This document shows, one piece after another, positions 1 through 12,800 of a stretch of 64,000 nucleotides of DNA (positions are counted from its first letter, which is position 1; the number at the start of each line of letters is the position of its first letter). The notes under the pieces were generated by a model. It made no database searches. It was not told the DNA's origin and saw nothing but the letters and a program-made list of their open reading frames with translations. The stretch covers positions 4,645,538 through 4,709,537 of the forward strand of contig NC_087084.1 in the NCBI RefSeq assembly GCF_026151205.1, written 5' to 3'. The DNA is from Bolinopsis microptera. Taxonomy: Eukaryota; Ctenophora; Tentaculata; Lobata; Bolinopsidae. The position numbers were made by a program, and so were the translations under genes.

Positions 1-1235
1 CCTGTAGTGCTTTTATGTTCCGGGGTAGGTGGGACATGTTTTAGTTTTAAAATGGGTTCTACATGTCCCAAACCATCATAAAAATCAAGTTTCGACCTCT
101 CAACCCACTCAGATCACTCCCAGGGGCCACGCCCATCCCAAAATGACCGAAATCCAGCTAAAATCCAGACTTTAAAATCTGTACCCCTGTAGTGCTTTTA
201 TGTTCCGGGGTAGGTGGGACATGTTTTAGTTTTAAAATGGGTTCTGCCTATCCCAAACCATCATAAAAATCAAGTTTCGACCTCTCAACCCACTTGGGCC
301 ACTCCCAGGGGCCACGCCCATCCCAAAATGACCGAAATCCAGCTAAAATCCAGACTTTAAAATCTTTACCCCTGTAGTGCTTTTATGTTCCGGGGTAGGT
401 GGGACATGTTTTAGTTTTAAAATGGGTTCTGCCTGTCCCAAACCATCATAAAAATCAAGTTACGACCTCTCAACCCACTCGGGCCACTCCCAGGGGCCAC
501 GCCCATCCCAAAATGACCGAAATCCAGCTAAAATCTACACTTTAAAATTTTGACCCCTGTAGTGCTTTTATGTTCCGGGGTAGGTGGGACATGTTTTAGT
601 TTAAAAATGGGTTCTACATGTCCCAAACCATCATAAAAATCAAGTTTCGAACTATCAACCCACTCAGGCCACTCCCAGGGGCCACGCCCATCCCAAAATG
701 ACCGAAATCCAGCTAAAATCCAGACTTTAAAATCTTTACCCCTGTAGTGCTTTTATGTTCCGGGGTAGGTGGGACATGTTTTAGTTTAAAAATGGGTTCT
801 GCCTGTCCCAAACCATCATAAAATCAAGTTTCGACCTCTCAACCCACTCGGGCCACTCCCAGGGGCCACGCCCATCCCAAAATCACCGAAATCCAGCTAA
901 AATCCAGACTTTAAAATCTTGACCCCTGTATTGCTTTTATGTTTCGGGGTAGGTGGGACAAGTTTAAAAATGGGTTCTGCCTGTCCCAAACCATCATAAA
1001 AATCAAATTTCGACCTCTCAACCCACTCAGGCCACTCCCAGGGGCCACGCCCATCCCAAAATGACCGAAATCCAGCTGAAATCCAGACTTTAAAATCTTG
1101 ACCCCTGTAGTGCTTTTATGTTCCGGGGTAGGTGGGGCATGTTTTAGTTTTAAAATGGGTTGTACCTGTCCGGTCCCAAACCATCATAAAAATCAAGTTT
1201 TGACTTCTCAACCCATTCACATCCACAACCTTCCG
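1..1235 (+). repeat. 185-bp satellite array, forward arm
   Basis: Tandem units start with cctgtagtgcttttatg at about 1, 186, 371, 556, 741, 925 and 1104, so the period is 185 bp (184 and 179 for the last two). Units are highly similar, with scattered substitutions. The array is cut by the window edge. Short open frames in it are by-products of the repeat. The same unit occurs in reverse orientation from 2036 onwards. Confidence 0.95.
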
Positions 1236-2035
1236 TATGTAGGTACGTACTTCAAAAAACCGAAAAATATATTTTCGGCTCAGAATGATCAGGGTAGCAT
1301 GAAACATGAACAAAAGTAGTTTCCAGAAAAACTTTGAAAAATTTTCAGTCCGAGTCATTCTCGATATGTACCTCTGAAAGCAGAGCTCCCGCTTCCGAGC
1401 TCGTATTGCGAAGGACAAGCCTGCCTTCCGAGATCGCATTACAAAGGGGACCCTCGAGTCCAAAATCGTATATCGAAAGGGTAGGTGCGGACTTGGAAAA
1501 CCGAAAAAAATATTTTTGGCTCATAGTGATCAGGGTAGCATGTAACATGAAGAAAAGTAGTTTCCAGAAAAGCTTTGAAAAATTTTGACTCAGAAAATTT
1601 TCAGTCCGAGTCATTCTCGATATGTACCTCTGAAAGCAGAGCTCCCGCTTCCGAGCTCGTATTGCGAAGGGAAGGCCTGCCTTCCGAGATCGCATTACAA
1701 AGGGGAACCCTTGAGTCCAAAATCGTATAATATCGAACTTCGAAAACCGAATAATATTTTTTTCGGTTTTCGAAGTCTGCACCTACCCTTTCGATATACG
1801 ATTTTGGACTCGAGGGTCCCCTTTGTAATGCGATCTCGGAAGGCAGGCCTCCCCTTCCCGATACGAGCTCGGAAGCTGGAGCTCTGCTTTCAGAGGTACA
1901 TATCGAGAATGACTCGGACGTCAAAATTTTTCAAAGTTTTTCTGGAAACTACTTTTGTTCATGTTTCATGCTACCCTGATCATTCTGAGCCGAAAATATA
2001 TTTTTCGGTTTTTTGAAGTCCGTACCTACATTCAG
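1236..2035. repeat. Inverted core between opposed satellite arms
   Basis: About 0.8 kb of a different sequence that is itself repeated. Two similar segments of ~250 bp (about 1245-1490 and 1495-1740) run forward, and a third (about 1755-2030) is their reverse complement. The turn-around point is near 1750, where ccgaataatattttttt is followed by its inverted flank cggttttcg. Together with the two satellite arms this makes a palindromic structure several kb long. It has no credible coding sequence. Confidence 0.85.
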
Positions 2036-5000
2036 AAGATTGTGGATGTGAGTGGGTTGAGAGGTCGAAACTTGATTTTTATGATGGTTTGGGACAGGTA
2101 GAACCCATTTTAAAACTAAAACATGTCCCACCTACCCCGGAACATAAAAGCACTACAGGGATCAAATTTTTAAAGTCTGGATTTTAGCTGGATTTCGGTA
2201 ATTTTGGCTTTTTGGGATGGGCGTGGCCCCTGGGAGTGATCTGAGTGGGTTGAGAGGTCGAAACTTGATTTTTATGATGGTTTGGGACAGGTAGAACCCA
2301 TTTTTAAACTAAAACATGTCCCACCTACCCCGGAACATAAAAGCACTACAGGGGTCAAGATTTTAAAGTCTGGATTTTAGCTGGATTTCGGTCATTTTGG
2401 GATGGGCGTGGCCCCTAGGAGTGGCCTGAGTGGGTTGAGAGGTCGAAACTTGATTTTTATGATGGTTTGGGACAGGTAGAACCCATTTTTAAACTAAAAC
2501 ATGTCCCACCTACCCCGGAACATAAAAGCACTACAGGGGTCAAGATTTTAAAGTCTGGATTTTAGCTGGATTTCGGTAATTTTGGGATGGGCGTGGCCCC
2601 TGGGAGTGGCCTGAGTGGGTTGAGAGGTCGAAACATGATTTTTATGATGGTTTGGGACAGGTAGAACCCATTTTTAAACTAAAACATGTATCACCTACCC
2701 CGGAACATAAAAGCACTACAGGGGTCAAGATTTTAAAGTTTGGATTTTAGCTGGATTTCAGTCATTTTGGGATGGGCGTGGCCCCTGGGAGTGGCCTGAG
2801 TGGGTTGAGAGGTCGAAACTTGATTTTTATGATGGTTTGGGACAGGTAGAACCCATTTTTAAACTAAAACATGTCCCACCTACCCCGGAACATAAAAGCA
2901 CTACAGGGGTCAAGATTTTAAAGTTTGAATTTTAGCTGGATTTCAGTCATTTTGGGATGGGCGTGGCCCCTGGGAGTGGCCTGAGTGGGTTGAGAGGTCG
3001 AAACTTGATTTTTATGATATTTTGGGACATGTAGAACCCATTTTTAAACTAAAACATGTCCCACCTACCCCGGAACATAAAAGCACTACAGGGGTCAAGA
3101 TTTTAAAGTCTGGATTTTAGCTGGATTTCGGTAATTTTGGGATGGGCGTGGCCCCTGGGAGTGGCCTGAGTGGGTTGAGAGGTCGAAACATGATTTTTAT
3201 GATGGTTTGGGACAGGTAGAACCCATTTTTAAACTAAAACATGTATCACCTACCCCGGAACATAAAAGCACTACAGGGGTCAAGATTTTAAAGTCTGGAT
3301 TTTAGCTGGATTTCAGTCATTTTGGGATGGGCGTGGCCCCTGGGAGTGGCCTGAGTGGGTTGAGAGGTCGAAACTTGATTTTTATGATGGTTTGGGACAG
3401 GTAGAACCCATTTTTAAACTAAAACATGTCCCACCTACCCCGGAACATAAAAGCACTACAGGGGTAAAGATTTTAAAGTCTGGATTTTAGCTGGATTTCG
3501 GTCATTTTGGGATGGGCGTGGCCCCTGGGAGTGGCCTGAGTGGGTTGAGAGGTCGAAACTTGATTTTTATGATGGTTTGGGACAGGAGAACCCATTTTTA
3601 AACTAAAACATGTCCCACCTACCCCGGAACATAAAAGCACTACAGGGGTAAAGATTTTAAAGTCTGGATTTTAGCTGGATTTCAGTCATTTTGGGATGGG
3701 CGTGGCCCCTGGGAGTGGCCTGAGTGGGTTGAGAGGTCGAAACTTGATTTTTATGATGGTTTGGGACAGGCAGAACCCATTTTTAAACTAAAACATGTCC
3801 CACCTACCCCGGAACATAAAAGCACTACAGGGGTAAAGATTTTAAAGTCTGGATTTTAGCTGGATTTCGGTAATTTTGGGATGGGCGTGGCCCCTGGGAG
3901 TGGCCTGAGTGGGTTGAGAGGTCGAAACTTGATTTTTATGATGGTTTGGGACAGGCAGAACCCATTTTTAAACTAAAACATGTCCCACCTACCCCGGAAC
4001 ATAAAAGCACTACAGGGGTAAAGATTTTAAAGTCTGGATTTTAGCTGGATTTCGGTAATTTTGGGATGGGCGTGGCCCCTGGGAGTGGCCTGAGTGGGTT
4101 GAGAGGTCGAAACTTGATTTTTATGATGGTTTGGGACAGGTAGAACCCATTTTTAAACTAAAACATGTCCCACCTACCCTGGAACATAAAAGCACTACAG
4201 GGGTAAAGATTTTAAAGTCTGGATTTTAGCTGGATTTCGGTAATTTTGGGATGGGCGTGGCCCCTGGGAGTGGCCTGAGTGGGTTGAGAGGTCGAAACTT
4301 GATTTTTATGATGGTTTGGGACAGGTAGAACCCATTTTTAAACTAAAACATGTCCCACCTACCCCGGAACATAAAAGCACTACAGGGGTAAAGATTTTAA
4401 AGTCTGGATTTTAGCTGGATTTCGGTAATTTTGGGATGGGCGTGGCCCCTGGGAGTGGCCTGAGTGGGTTGAGAGGTCGAAACTTGATTTTTATGATGGT
4501 TTGGGACAGGTAGAACCCATTTTTAAACTAAAACATGTCCACCTACCCCGGAACATAAAAGCACTACAGGGGTAAAGATTTTAAAGTCTGGATTTTAGCT
4601 GGATTTCGGTAATTTTGGGATGGGCGTGGCCCCTGGGAGTGGCCTGAGTGGGTTGAGAGGTCGAAACTTGATTTTTATGATGGTTTGGGACAGGTAGAAC
4701 CCATTTTTAAACTAAAACATGTCCCACCTACCCCGGAACATAAAAGCACTACAGGGGTAAAGATTTTAAAGACTGGATTTTAGCTGGATTTTTCATTTTG
4801 GGATGGGCGTGGCCCCTGGGAGTGGCTTGAGTGGGTTGAGAGGTCGAAACTTGATTTTTATGATGGTTTGGGACAGGCAGAACCCATTTTTAAACCAAAA
4901 CATGTATCACCTACCCCGGAACATAAAAGCACTACATGGGTAAAGATTTTAAAGACTGGATTTTAGCTGGATTTCAGTCATTTTGGGATGGGCGTGGCCC

Positions 5001-5350
5001 CTGGGAGTGGCTTGAGTGGGTTGAGAGGTCGAAACTTGATTTTTATGATGGTTTGGGACAGGTAGAACCCATTTTTAAACTAAAACATGTCCCACCTACC
5101 CTGGAACATAAAAGCACTACAGGGGTAAAGAATCTCGATCTGGATTTTTGCTGGATTTCAGTAATTTTGGGATTGGCATGGCCTCTGGGAGTGGCTTGAG
5201 TGGTTCAAGAGCTTAAAACTTGGTCTTTGTGATGGTTAGGGATATGTACTACCTATTTAACCACCAAACATGTTTCAAATACTCAGCAACACATATCCCC
5301 TTTAGGGCCCAGGGGTAAAGATTCTCATTCTGGATTTTTAGGGATTTTTC
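2036..5350 (-). repeat. 185-bp satellite array, reverse arm
   Basis: About 18 reverse-complement copies of the 185-bp unit seen at 1-1235; each contains the string ctaccccggaacataaaa. Copies become more diverged after about 5100 and fade out by 5350. The 87-codon open frame near 4936 is just the satellite read through and is not a gene. Confidence 0.95.
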
Positions 5351-5570
5351 ACAGATTTTAAGCTATTTGGGATGGGCGGCCTGAGTGGGGTGTATGTGTT
5401 ACTTAGATTTTCATATCTTATAAGTGTCTATAAAAGTATAAGTACGAGCAGTTTATTGAAACTTCTGACTTCTACCGTCGTAGATTCTACAATGATAAAT
5501 ATTTTAACGTACGTGCGGCGCGCAAAATCCACTACAAAATCCACTACAAAATTCAGGGAAACGTCTTCTG

Positions 5571-7445
5571 AGACAAACTAAAACAAAATTGTAGATTTAT
5601 AACCTACCAGGACCTGCGCCGAGTTAAACTCGTCGAAGGTAATATTTGGAACAAATATTTTACGAGTATCACCCGTTAAATAAACTTATATGTATAAAAA
5701 CCTTGTGTTATGTGCAATTTGTGCAATTTCAGTTGGGCAGCTTTTTTTAAGTGTCTGTTATTTCAATTTTCGTAAACCTACTACCTGGGAATGTCATGAA
5801 TTAAAAAGGTGACCATCTTTGGTTATAACTATCACTTTGCAAATCCAGCAGATCTACTTTCGTAAAATATTTTGTTAACAATTTCTAATAAAATTCAGGT
5901 TGCGCTGGTGAGGCTAAATGTTAAAAGTGAGTCGTCGATTGGTACAGTATAAATGGAAAAGACAACTACTTTTTATATTAATATAATTATTTATTTTTAT
6001 AAGATTACTTATGAATTTATTCGAGAATTAATCTGGAAGTATTATCGGCATCTTTTCACACATATATGACTACTAGCACATACACAGTGGCCAATAAGAT
6101 GTACACAGCAGGGTTTCAGCGTAATAATCGATCTTTTAGAATGTTCTAGTTTGAGTGTAGAATAGCCATTAGAGCTGAGTGTAAGATTAGGTAGGATTAG
6201 TGTATAGCTTTTTGATGGTTTTGCGGAGTAAGACACGCGTTAGTAGGGTGCATTAGTTAACAATATGTGGCCAATTGCAACAGCTTATTCTACTGATAGA
6301 ATATATCGACCAATGGCAGCAGTTTTAATCAAGATTACGCTAAAAAAGGCTGCTAAATTACGCAAGAAATGCAAGCATTATTTTAATCGTTACATTTTCA
6401 ATTCGTTACAATTTTCCATTCAAAAATGAAGTTTTCCTCCCTTATTGGAGAGCCACTTGAGTTACCTCAAACGATTCCTTCGACTAGGAGAGTGCTTCAA
6501 TTATTACTTCTTAGAAGTGACCAGCAACCGAAGGTACAGATTAACAGAATTCTGACCTTGGTGGCTGAGGAACTTGTTCAATTTTGTTTAATATAACACC
6601 GGTATTCTTTAAAATATTTATGAAACTTATATATAATATACGAAAACATATATATATTTATCCTCAGCAAAGAAGGAGTATGCCCGGGTAACCCTACCCC
6701 CCTTGCTACGTGGTCTGACGAGAGCCGCTATCATCTCCTTTATAAGAATGCCTCTCAAAACGGCATTTGTCAACAACAATCAAGCCGTTGAGAGGCAAGT
6801 GGCTCTTATGTCAACCTGTGGTAAGAAGGTGGTAGGGGAGGATAGGAAGTCTGGGCAACAAATTGCTGTCGCAGAGCACAGACAGCAAACGAAAAAGCAG
6901 AAGAAGTGAAGGTACAATAAATCAGATATACTGTATTTCCTAAGTGGCTCACAGGTAGGAGCTCAACCATTATTTCTTGTATTGTCACAAAAAACGTCTG
7001 TAGCTTAACTTAATTTCAGATCACATCAATCATTATAATGGATTATAAATAATGCTAAACATTAGCCATATTAACTGAAGAGTATTATGTAGGCTTTTAT
7101 CAACCATATAATGCTTTATATCCCACACCCAAGTAACGGAAATGCAATTGATGTTAACCTGTCGACAATATTTCAGACAATATTCCCGCAAGCAAGCACG
7201 TTCCTTCGTTCTGCTCTGATCTCTACTCTGTTACTAACTGATGATGGACTTTGATACGATTCGTTGATATGATTTTTTGACGTATTGTATACAGCTTGCA
7301 TTTAACCATATGGTTCAGACAAAAGGACAATTAAACTGGTGTTTTGTTTTTAACGGGTGATACTCGTAAAATATTACCTTCGACGAGTTTAACTCGGCGC
7401 ACGTCCTGGCAGGTTATAAACCTACAATTTTGTTTTAGTTTGTCT
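5571..7445. mobile_element. Non-autonomous DNA element with ~100-bp TIRs
   Basis: The left end (5571-5684) and right end (7350-7445) are inverted copies. The outer sequence is agacaaactaaaacaaaatt on the left and its complement on the right, followed inward by a conserved stretch ending gagtatcacccgtt. The left arm has a ~12-bp insertion relative to the right. The 1.6-kb interior is AT-rich with no recognisable transposase; open frames there are under 70 codons. No convincing target-site duplication is visible, so superfamily is unknown. Confidence 0.75.
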
Positions 7446-8060
7446 ACCGCGTAACTATACTTGAATCCGTTAAGTAATAAGTTTAACTACATGATCGAGA
7501 TGTTGATTGTATTGATAAAACATGGATTTTAAGACATAAGGAAGCATTGTTGAGTTCTGAAACCAAGTTTAATCGATTTCTCGTGCGATTTTAGGTCAGG
7601 GATGGTCATCAAAATAAATTTAAAACAATGACGATATTTTGGTATATTTCTAGCTTTCTGCCAGAAAATAAATTTTCGGTTTCTATAGGGGTTTAATTAG
7701 GTATAAACTACAGTACAGCTATACTTACACCCACATTCACATGCATGCAAGCTCACCTGGTCCAATGAGCGGGAAACGGAGAGGAAGGTCTGGTGACGTC
7801 ATAGTCACGTGACCTCAGGCTCATAATCACGTGACCTAAGACCCAATCAATTGGGTTCTGGCCTGGTCAGCCCCCTGTCACCCGATCTTGAGGTGACGTA
7901 CAACACCTCGTTAACCCAATCAATGTCTGGAAGGCTGCAAATTTTCACATGCCAAATCCACAAGATTCTTAAAGAGTTGTGCGAGATGACGAAACATAGA
8001 GGCCGCAGAATTATGAGGACTACCAGATCCTGGTGGAACCTAAGCGATCCATGATATCAC
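7446..8060. other. Intergenic; CRE and E-box-like cluster
   Basis: No supported gene. Around 7790-7845 there is a palindromic CRE-type site (tgacgtca) followed by two copies of an E-box-containing string (tcacgtgacct). This could be regulatory sequence left from a promoter, but no intact downstream gene is evident; the next coding match is the GalNAc-transferase fragment at 8061. Confidence 0.3.
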
Positions 8061-8316
8061 GACAGGCCCTATAAACACTCTCTCCAGCGGAGACCAAAAG
8101 CCCATCTCCTTCTGGACCTGTCACGTGGGATCAGGAGAGTCCCTCCCCCAACAACAGTTTGCTTTTGATACAGTCAACCATCAGATTCAACATCTCCCTA
8201 CTAATAGATGTGTGGAGATGATCAGGAATGTTGATAGGGTGGAGTTGAATAGTTGCGATGTTGAAAACGATGAACAAAGGTGGATTTTATATAGACCCTC
8301 CTGGTGGAGGGTTTGA
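8061..8316 (+). pseudogene. C-terminal fragment of a polypeptide GalNAc-transferase (ricin-B lectin tail)
   Basis: Read in one frame, 8061-8316 encodes the end of a ricin-type lectin domain closely related to the intact GalNAc-transferase at 10216-12048. Shared landmarks are PISFW versus PIKYW, PQQQF versus TQQQF, NRCVEM versus GRCVEM and QRWI, plus a terminal PSWWRV versus PSWLRK. The frame is closed by a TAA just upstream (about 8043), and no catalytic domain is found before it, so this is either a decayed duplicate or the last exon of a gene whose rest is lost. The intact paralogue lies on the same strand about 2 kb away, with the 3' exons of the collagen gene between them. Confidence 0.7.
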
Positions 8317-9052
8317 GATATTTTTATTTCACAGATTATATATTGGTTATGTTAATTCCATTTTCCATTTAAATTGACATCCGAATTTAACATAATGTAT
8401 AACTTCACAGCACTAAACATAAAATGGATTCTTTGAGACTTTGCAGCTTTTATTCATTTATTTGTAGGATTTGGATAATAACTGTTTTGCTTGTTTACTG
8501 TATTAAAAATCGATTGAAAATTTATCTGCTAAAAAACAATAAAAATATTTCTGATTTTTAATGGTTTGATAGCAAAAGATCTGGTACCCTTTGCACAATC
8601 TTAACTATGAACGGTCTACCATTAACCATAAAAGAACGGCTTGTTAATAAAACCCACCCTGATGTTGAAAATTTAGATATATAAATTAATCAATCAAACG
8701 ATATTTTTCAGTAATCGATCACAAAATGATATAAAACATCATAAAACAATTTCAAATGTAAAAAGAAAGCTAAAACTATATTTTTCCGCCACTGATAATT
8801 CGTTTAACGGCGTGTAGTCCATTATAAAAATAAAAACCTTCATGAATTTCAGAATATTGACTAATATTTTACAAGTAATCGGAATCGCATCAGAAGAAAA
8901 GAAGAAAATAATAAATACGGGAGAGACAGAAAATCGAAGCCCCAAATCCAACCCCATTTTTATCATAGATAATAACTGCATGAGTTCAGATGAAAATGAT
9001 ATGAACTGATTTGAAATGATTGTACCTAATATCAAAATATCTTTCAATATCT
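8317..9052. other. AT-rich spacer; collagen gene 3' flank
   Basis: No gene seen. This lies just downstream of the stop codon of the minus-strand collagen gene and should contain its 3' UTR. On the minus strand AATAAA-type signals can be read around 8441-8462, but the true polyadenylation site cannot be fixed from sequence alone. Confidence 0.35.
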
Positions 9053-9801
9053 TTAGATGTGTACGTCTATCATTCGCCTGCATACCGCGCAACGAGAAAT
9101 GGACTTCGTCTTCAATCGATCATCGAAAATTCCTATGGGGCCAAAATCAGATCACGATTATTCACTTTTACAAATTTAGCAAAATCAATTTTCATATTTA
9201 TAATCAAAATAGATTAAATTTTTTTCAAGTATTTTCGCTAACTACGGCGTTAAATAAAATAGTTTTTAAAACTTAATTAAGTATTTCACTAACCTAAAAC
9301 ACCATCTTCTGATGAGAAATCGGAAGCTTTGATGTACGCTGTTATCTGATCTTGACTCATAAAGTGACAGTTTGGTTCCCCACTTGAACCTGTCGTTGAA
9401 AGTCTTCTTTAGATCGTGTCATAAGTACAATGTACAATGTACAATGTACAATGTACAATGCACAATGTACAATTCACAATGTACAATGTACAATGTACAA
9501 TGTACAATGTACAATGTACAATGTACAATGTACAATGTACAATGTATATAATTTAGCTTGATATCATTGAAAAATACATATTTACTCTTTTTACGAATGC
9601 TACTGCAGAAAGATCAAAGAAAAATAAATGATACACATTTTTCGGTGATTTTTTTCGGTGATTTTTTCGGTGATCATGTAATAATGAAGTAATGAACTGA
9701 CCTGACATGACGCATCTAGCTGATAGCTGAGGGGTGAAGTACTTGAGACAAGAGCCGTGTTTCTCCAACTGTACACCAGTACTGCCACCACGGTCCCGCC
9801 C
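9053..9801 (-). CDS. COL4A-like: Collagen IV: last three exons (second half of the second NC1 C4 subdomain)
   Basis: Exons 9702-9801, 9294-9389 and 9053-9132, ending in a TAA at 9053-9055. The first follows an AG after ccaccaat and starts in phase 0, encoding GRDRGG...HGSCLKYF...SARC. The second (after cgacag) encodes [20 protein letters not shown]. The third (after ccccatag) encodes a stretch ending [16 protein letters not shown] and the stop. The match is to the family pattern GSCL..F...P...C...C..F, then ISRC.VC. All three junction phases agree (0, 1, 1). The introns are short (161 and 312 bp); the second contains a 7-bp microsatellite. These exons lie beyond the nested GalNAc-transferase and would be missed without splicing. 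Confidence 0.85.
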
Positions 9802-12800
9802 CTATTGGTGGTAATTGTAATTTGATAAATTGTAACAATTAATGTGTAACTCATCACGAGGGTTATGTAGTACTCGCAGGTACTACCCGTATTCACACTC
9901 AAAAATGAGTTTCCTCAGTTTCCGATGCGAGATTGGGACGGGTTCTATAAACAAACAAATAAACAAATAAACATTACGAGAGTTCATTTACATTCGCTGA
10001 TATTATTCGCAGTTGTTATTCACATGGGATGGGTTGCTAGAGCCTAGACGTGTACATACTACTGTAATACATCTAAACTGACCACTATTTCGATGAGGCT
10101 ATAGATCATACCAGGTGAGTGTATGTAAAGGGAGCAGCTATACGATGATCAGTAAAACTACACCTCACTTATTGTATGTTCAGTACGAATAGTAATAATT
10201 TGTTGCTGGTTTGTTATGTCAGCACCGTGTTCAATGCAAACTATCAGATTGAAGATAAGTTTGCGATCCATTGTTATCGCTTGGATTTGTTTAGTTCCAC
10301 TTGTGACGATTTTTTATTTAATAAGTAGCTCGATCAGTTTCTCATCGTATAACGAACAGACAGAGCCATCCAGCGCTACTGGAAAACCTTTTTCTATCAA
10401 AATGTTCAAAGCCTTAAAAAGAGCTGAAGAGCGGTACAAGAACAGGCTCAAACACACCTCCAAAGAAGAAATCAGTAAGCTTGAAAACCTGACCCACAGA
10501 AGCCTGGAACTAAACTGGGACAGCAAGTTCGGGTTTCTACCACCGAGTAAACCCGTTCCCTACCGTGAATGTCTCCATCTTTATAGCTTAGACACCAGTT
10601 TGGAGGCTAAGGTCAGCGTGTTGATCACTTTTAAAGATGAGCTTGCCTCTATTTTGTTGAGAACAATAACTTCAATTGTGATGAGAACACCTGAGAACTT
10701 GCTTCACGAACTTGTCCTGATTGATGATGGCAGTTTCCATGACAACCAGATAGAAGTTGAAGAATATACTGCTTATTTCGGGGTTAGACTACGATGGTTC
10801 AGACTAAAAGCAAGTATCGGTATTGCAAACGCCAGACACTACGGACTGAAGCTAACCACGGGGAGTGTAGTAGTTATCCTGGATAGTCACATGATAGTAT
10901 CAGATATGTGGTTACCACCCCTTCTCAGGACACTAGCGGATAAACCTCGTGGTATTGCTGTCCCCCTCGTTCAGATGACGATTGATGATCAGTATATTGA
11001 GGCTAACTCTGTTAAAACAACGCCGTATACCTGGAAATTGATTCGAGGGTATGGAACATTTTATTGGTCCATTTTCCAACCGAACGCCTCCAACCCAGCT
11101 CAAATACATCCATCAGCTGCTATTGGAGGTGGAGCCCTAGCAGCGAACAGAGACAATCTCTTACACCTCTGGCCACGTGAGAATTACACTGGGTTTTGGG
11201 GAGTAGAGAACGTGAGACTCTCGTTGAGAACTTGGGCGTGTGGTGAGGGGATGTGGTTAAATGTCTGCTCTCAAGTGGTCCATCCCAACGGGTTAGACCC
11301 TAGCTTGAAAAGGTATAATCTCTACGATCCTATCAAGTACAAGAACCGTCGTGTTGCTATTGCTGCTGAGATTTCTAACATCATGAAGGATAAGGGGCAG
11401 GTGTTACGGCTCTTAGACTCGACTGATTTTGGTAACTATCGTGCGGATGTAACACTTAAAACCGACCAATTCGCTCAGAACTTTAACCATACAAAATGCG
11501 CTCACAACTACAGCTGGTATCTCAAGAATATTCACCAAAGTTACAACTATCAATTCTTTGACGATCAACACTTCGAACATGTGGGCATATTTCAATCAGC
11601 AAGTGATCCTGATCAGTGTATTGTTAATGGGTTTGTAGACTCACCCGAGCAAACCCCTGACCGAGTTAAAACAGACTCCGCATGCAATCTAACGGCAGTA
11701 AATCTTATGAAAATAGACGTGTCAGACAGACATTTAATGGGATTTTCGAAAGATCCTCTGAGAGTGGTCACAGTTGCTGACGGATACTATGGTTTATATT
11801 GCTGGGACGGAATGAAACCAGACAATGGATCACCTATAAAATACTGGAGCTGCGAGAATAAGCCGGTGAACTCACCGACTCAGCAGCAATTCAGATACAA
11901 TATTGTAAGTCAGCAGATAGAGCATGTGCACAGTGGTAGGTGTGTGGAAATGATGACTGGTCACCAGTTGGTGGAGTTGAATAAATGTGATCAGAGTAAA
12001 CTGCAACAGAGGTGGATTAAACATGTTCCTTCTTGGTTAAGGAAGTAATTATCTAATATTTGTTTTGTGGATTATTCGCTTTCTCTTGTTGCTGTATCTA
12101 AATTAATATATTTTTCAAAACTTTAGATGATTAAACAGTGCTTGTTGAAAGTGACTGATACAAATTTATGCGTTTCCTATATTGTGAGGTGCTCAACTAA
12201 TATGAATTAGGACAAACTCAAAGCAAAATGAACAGATCCAAAGTTTAAAAGGCTGATAGGTACAAATTACCAAACTTTCATTAAGTTACATAATCCCTTG
12301 ACGTTAAAAAAATGTTGACGTACCATCATAAGACTAAAGCCGATCCAGAGCTCTTCCCATTTTTCAGGGCAACTTGGTACACTGCTACTGAAGGAGTGTA
12401 TAGCCATCACTGCAGAGGGGGACTCGCACACAGAACCTGAAAAGTAACAGTTACCTCTCTGACAGTTTATTTTTATCAGCCAGAGAGTTTGGGTAAATAT
12501 TTACGATATCTCAGGATTTTTGTAATATCTTTGAACTTTATGGATAAAAACTGTACTCAGGCAAATTTTAGAACTCACATCTAGAAATAAATTGCTTGAT
12601 CCTGTCGGACTGATCATTCTCCTTGCCCCCGAAAATAAGTTCCTCTTGAGGGTAGTACTCTGATGCAGACATGTCTTCAGGGATGTCACCTACTGGCATC
12701 CACAGGGAAGAGTCGTCGCCTTTTACCTTGGTGATTTATAGTTTAAAGTAAATCGTACGAAATGCAGTGCCCCTCATGTATATTGTATAACTATAAGCGG

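Noticed and set aside
1098-2131. Several 60-145-codon open frames on both strands
   Set aside because: They lie in satellite and inverted-core sequence, overlap each other on opposite strands, and resemble one another only because the DNA is palindromic.
9429-9545. Possible regulatory array
   Set aside because: A simple 7-bp microsatellite inside an intron, with no sign of function.
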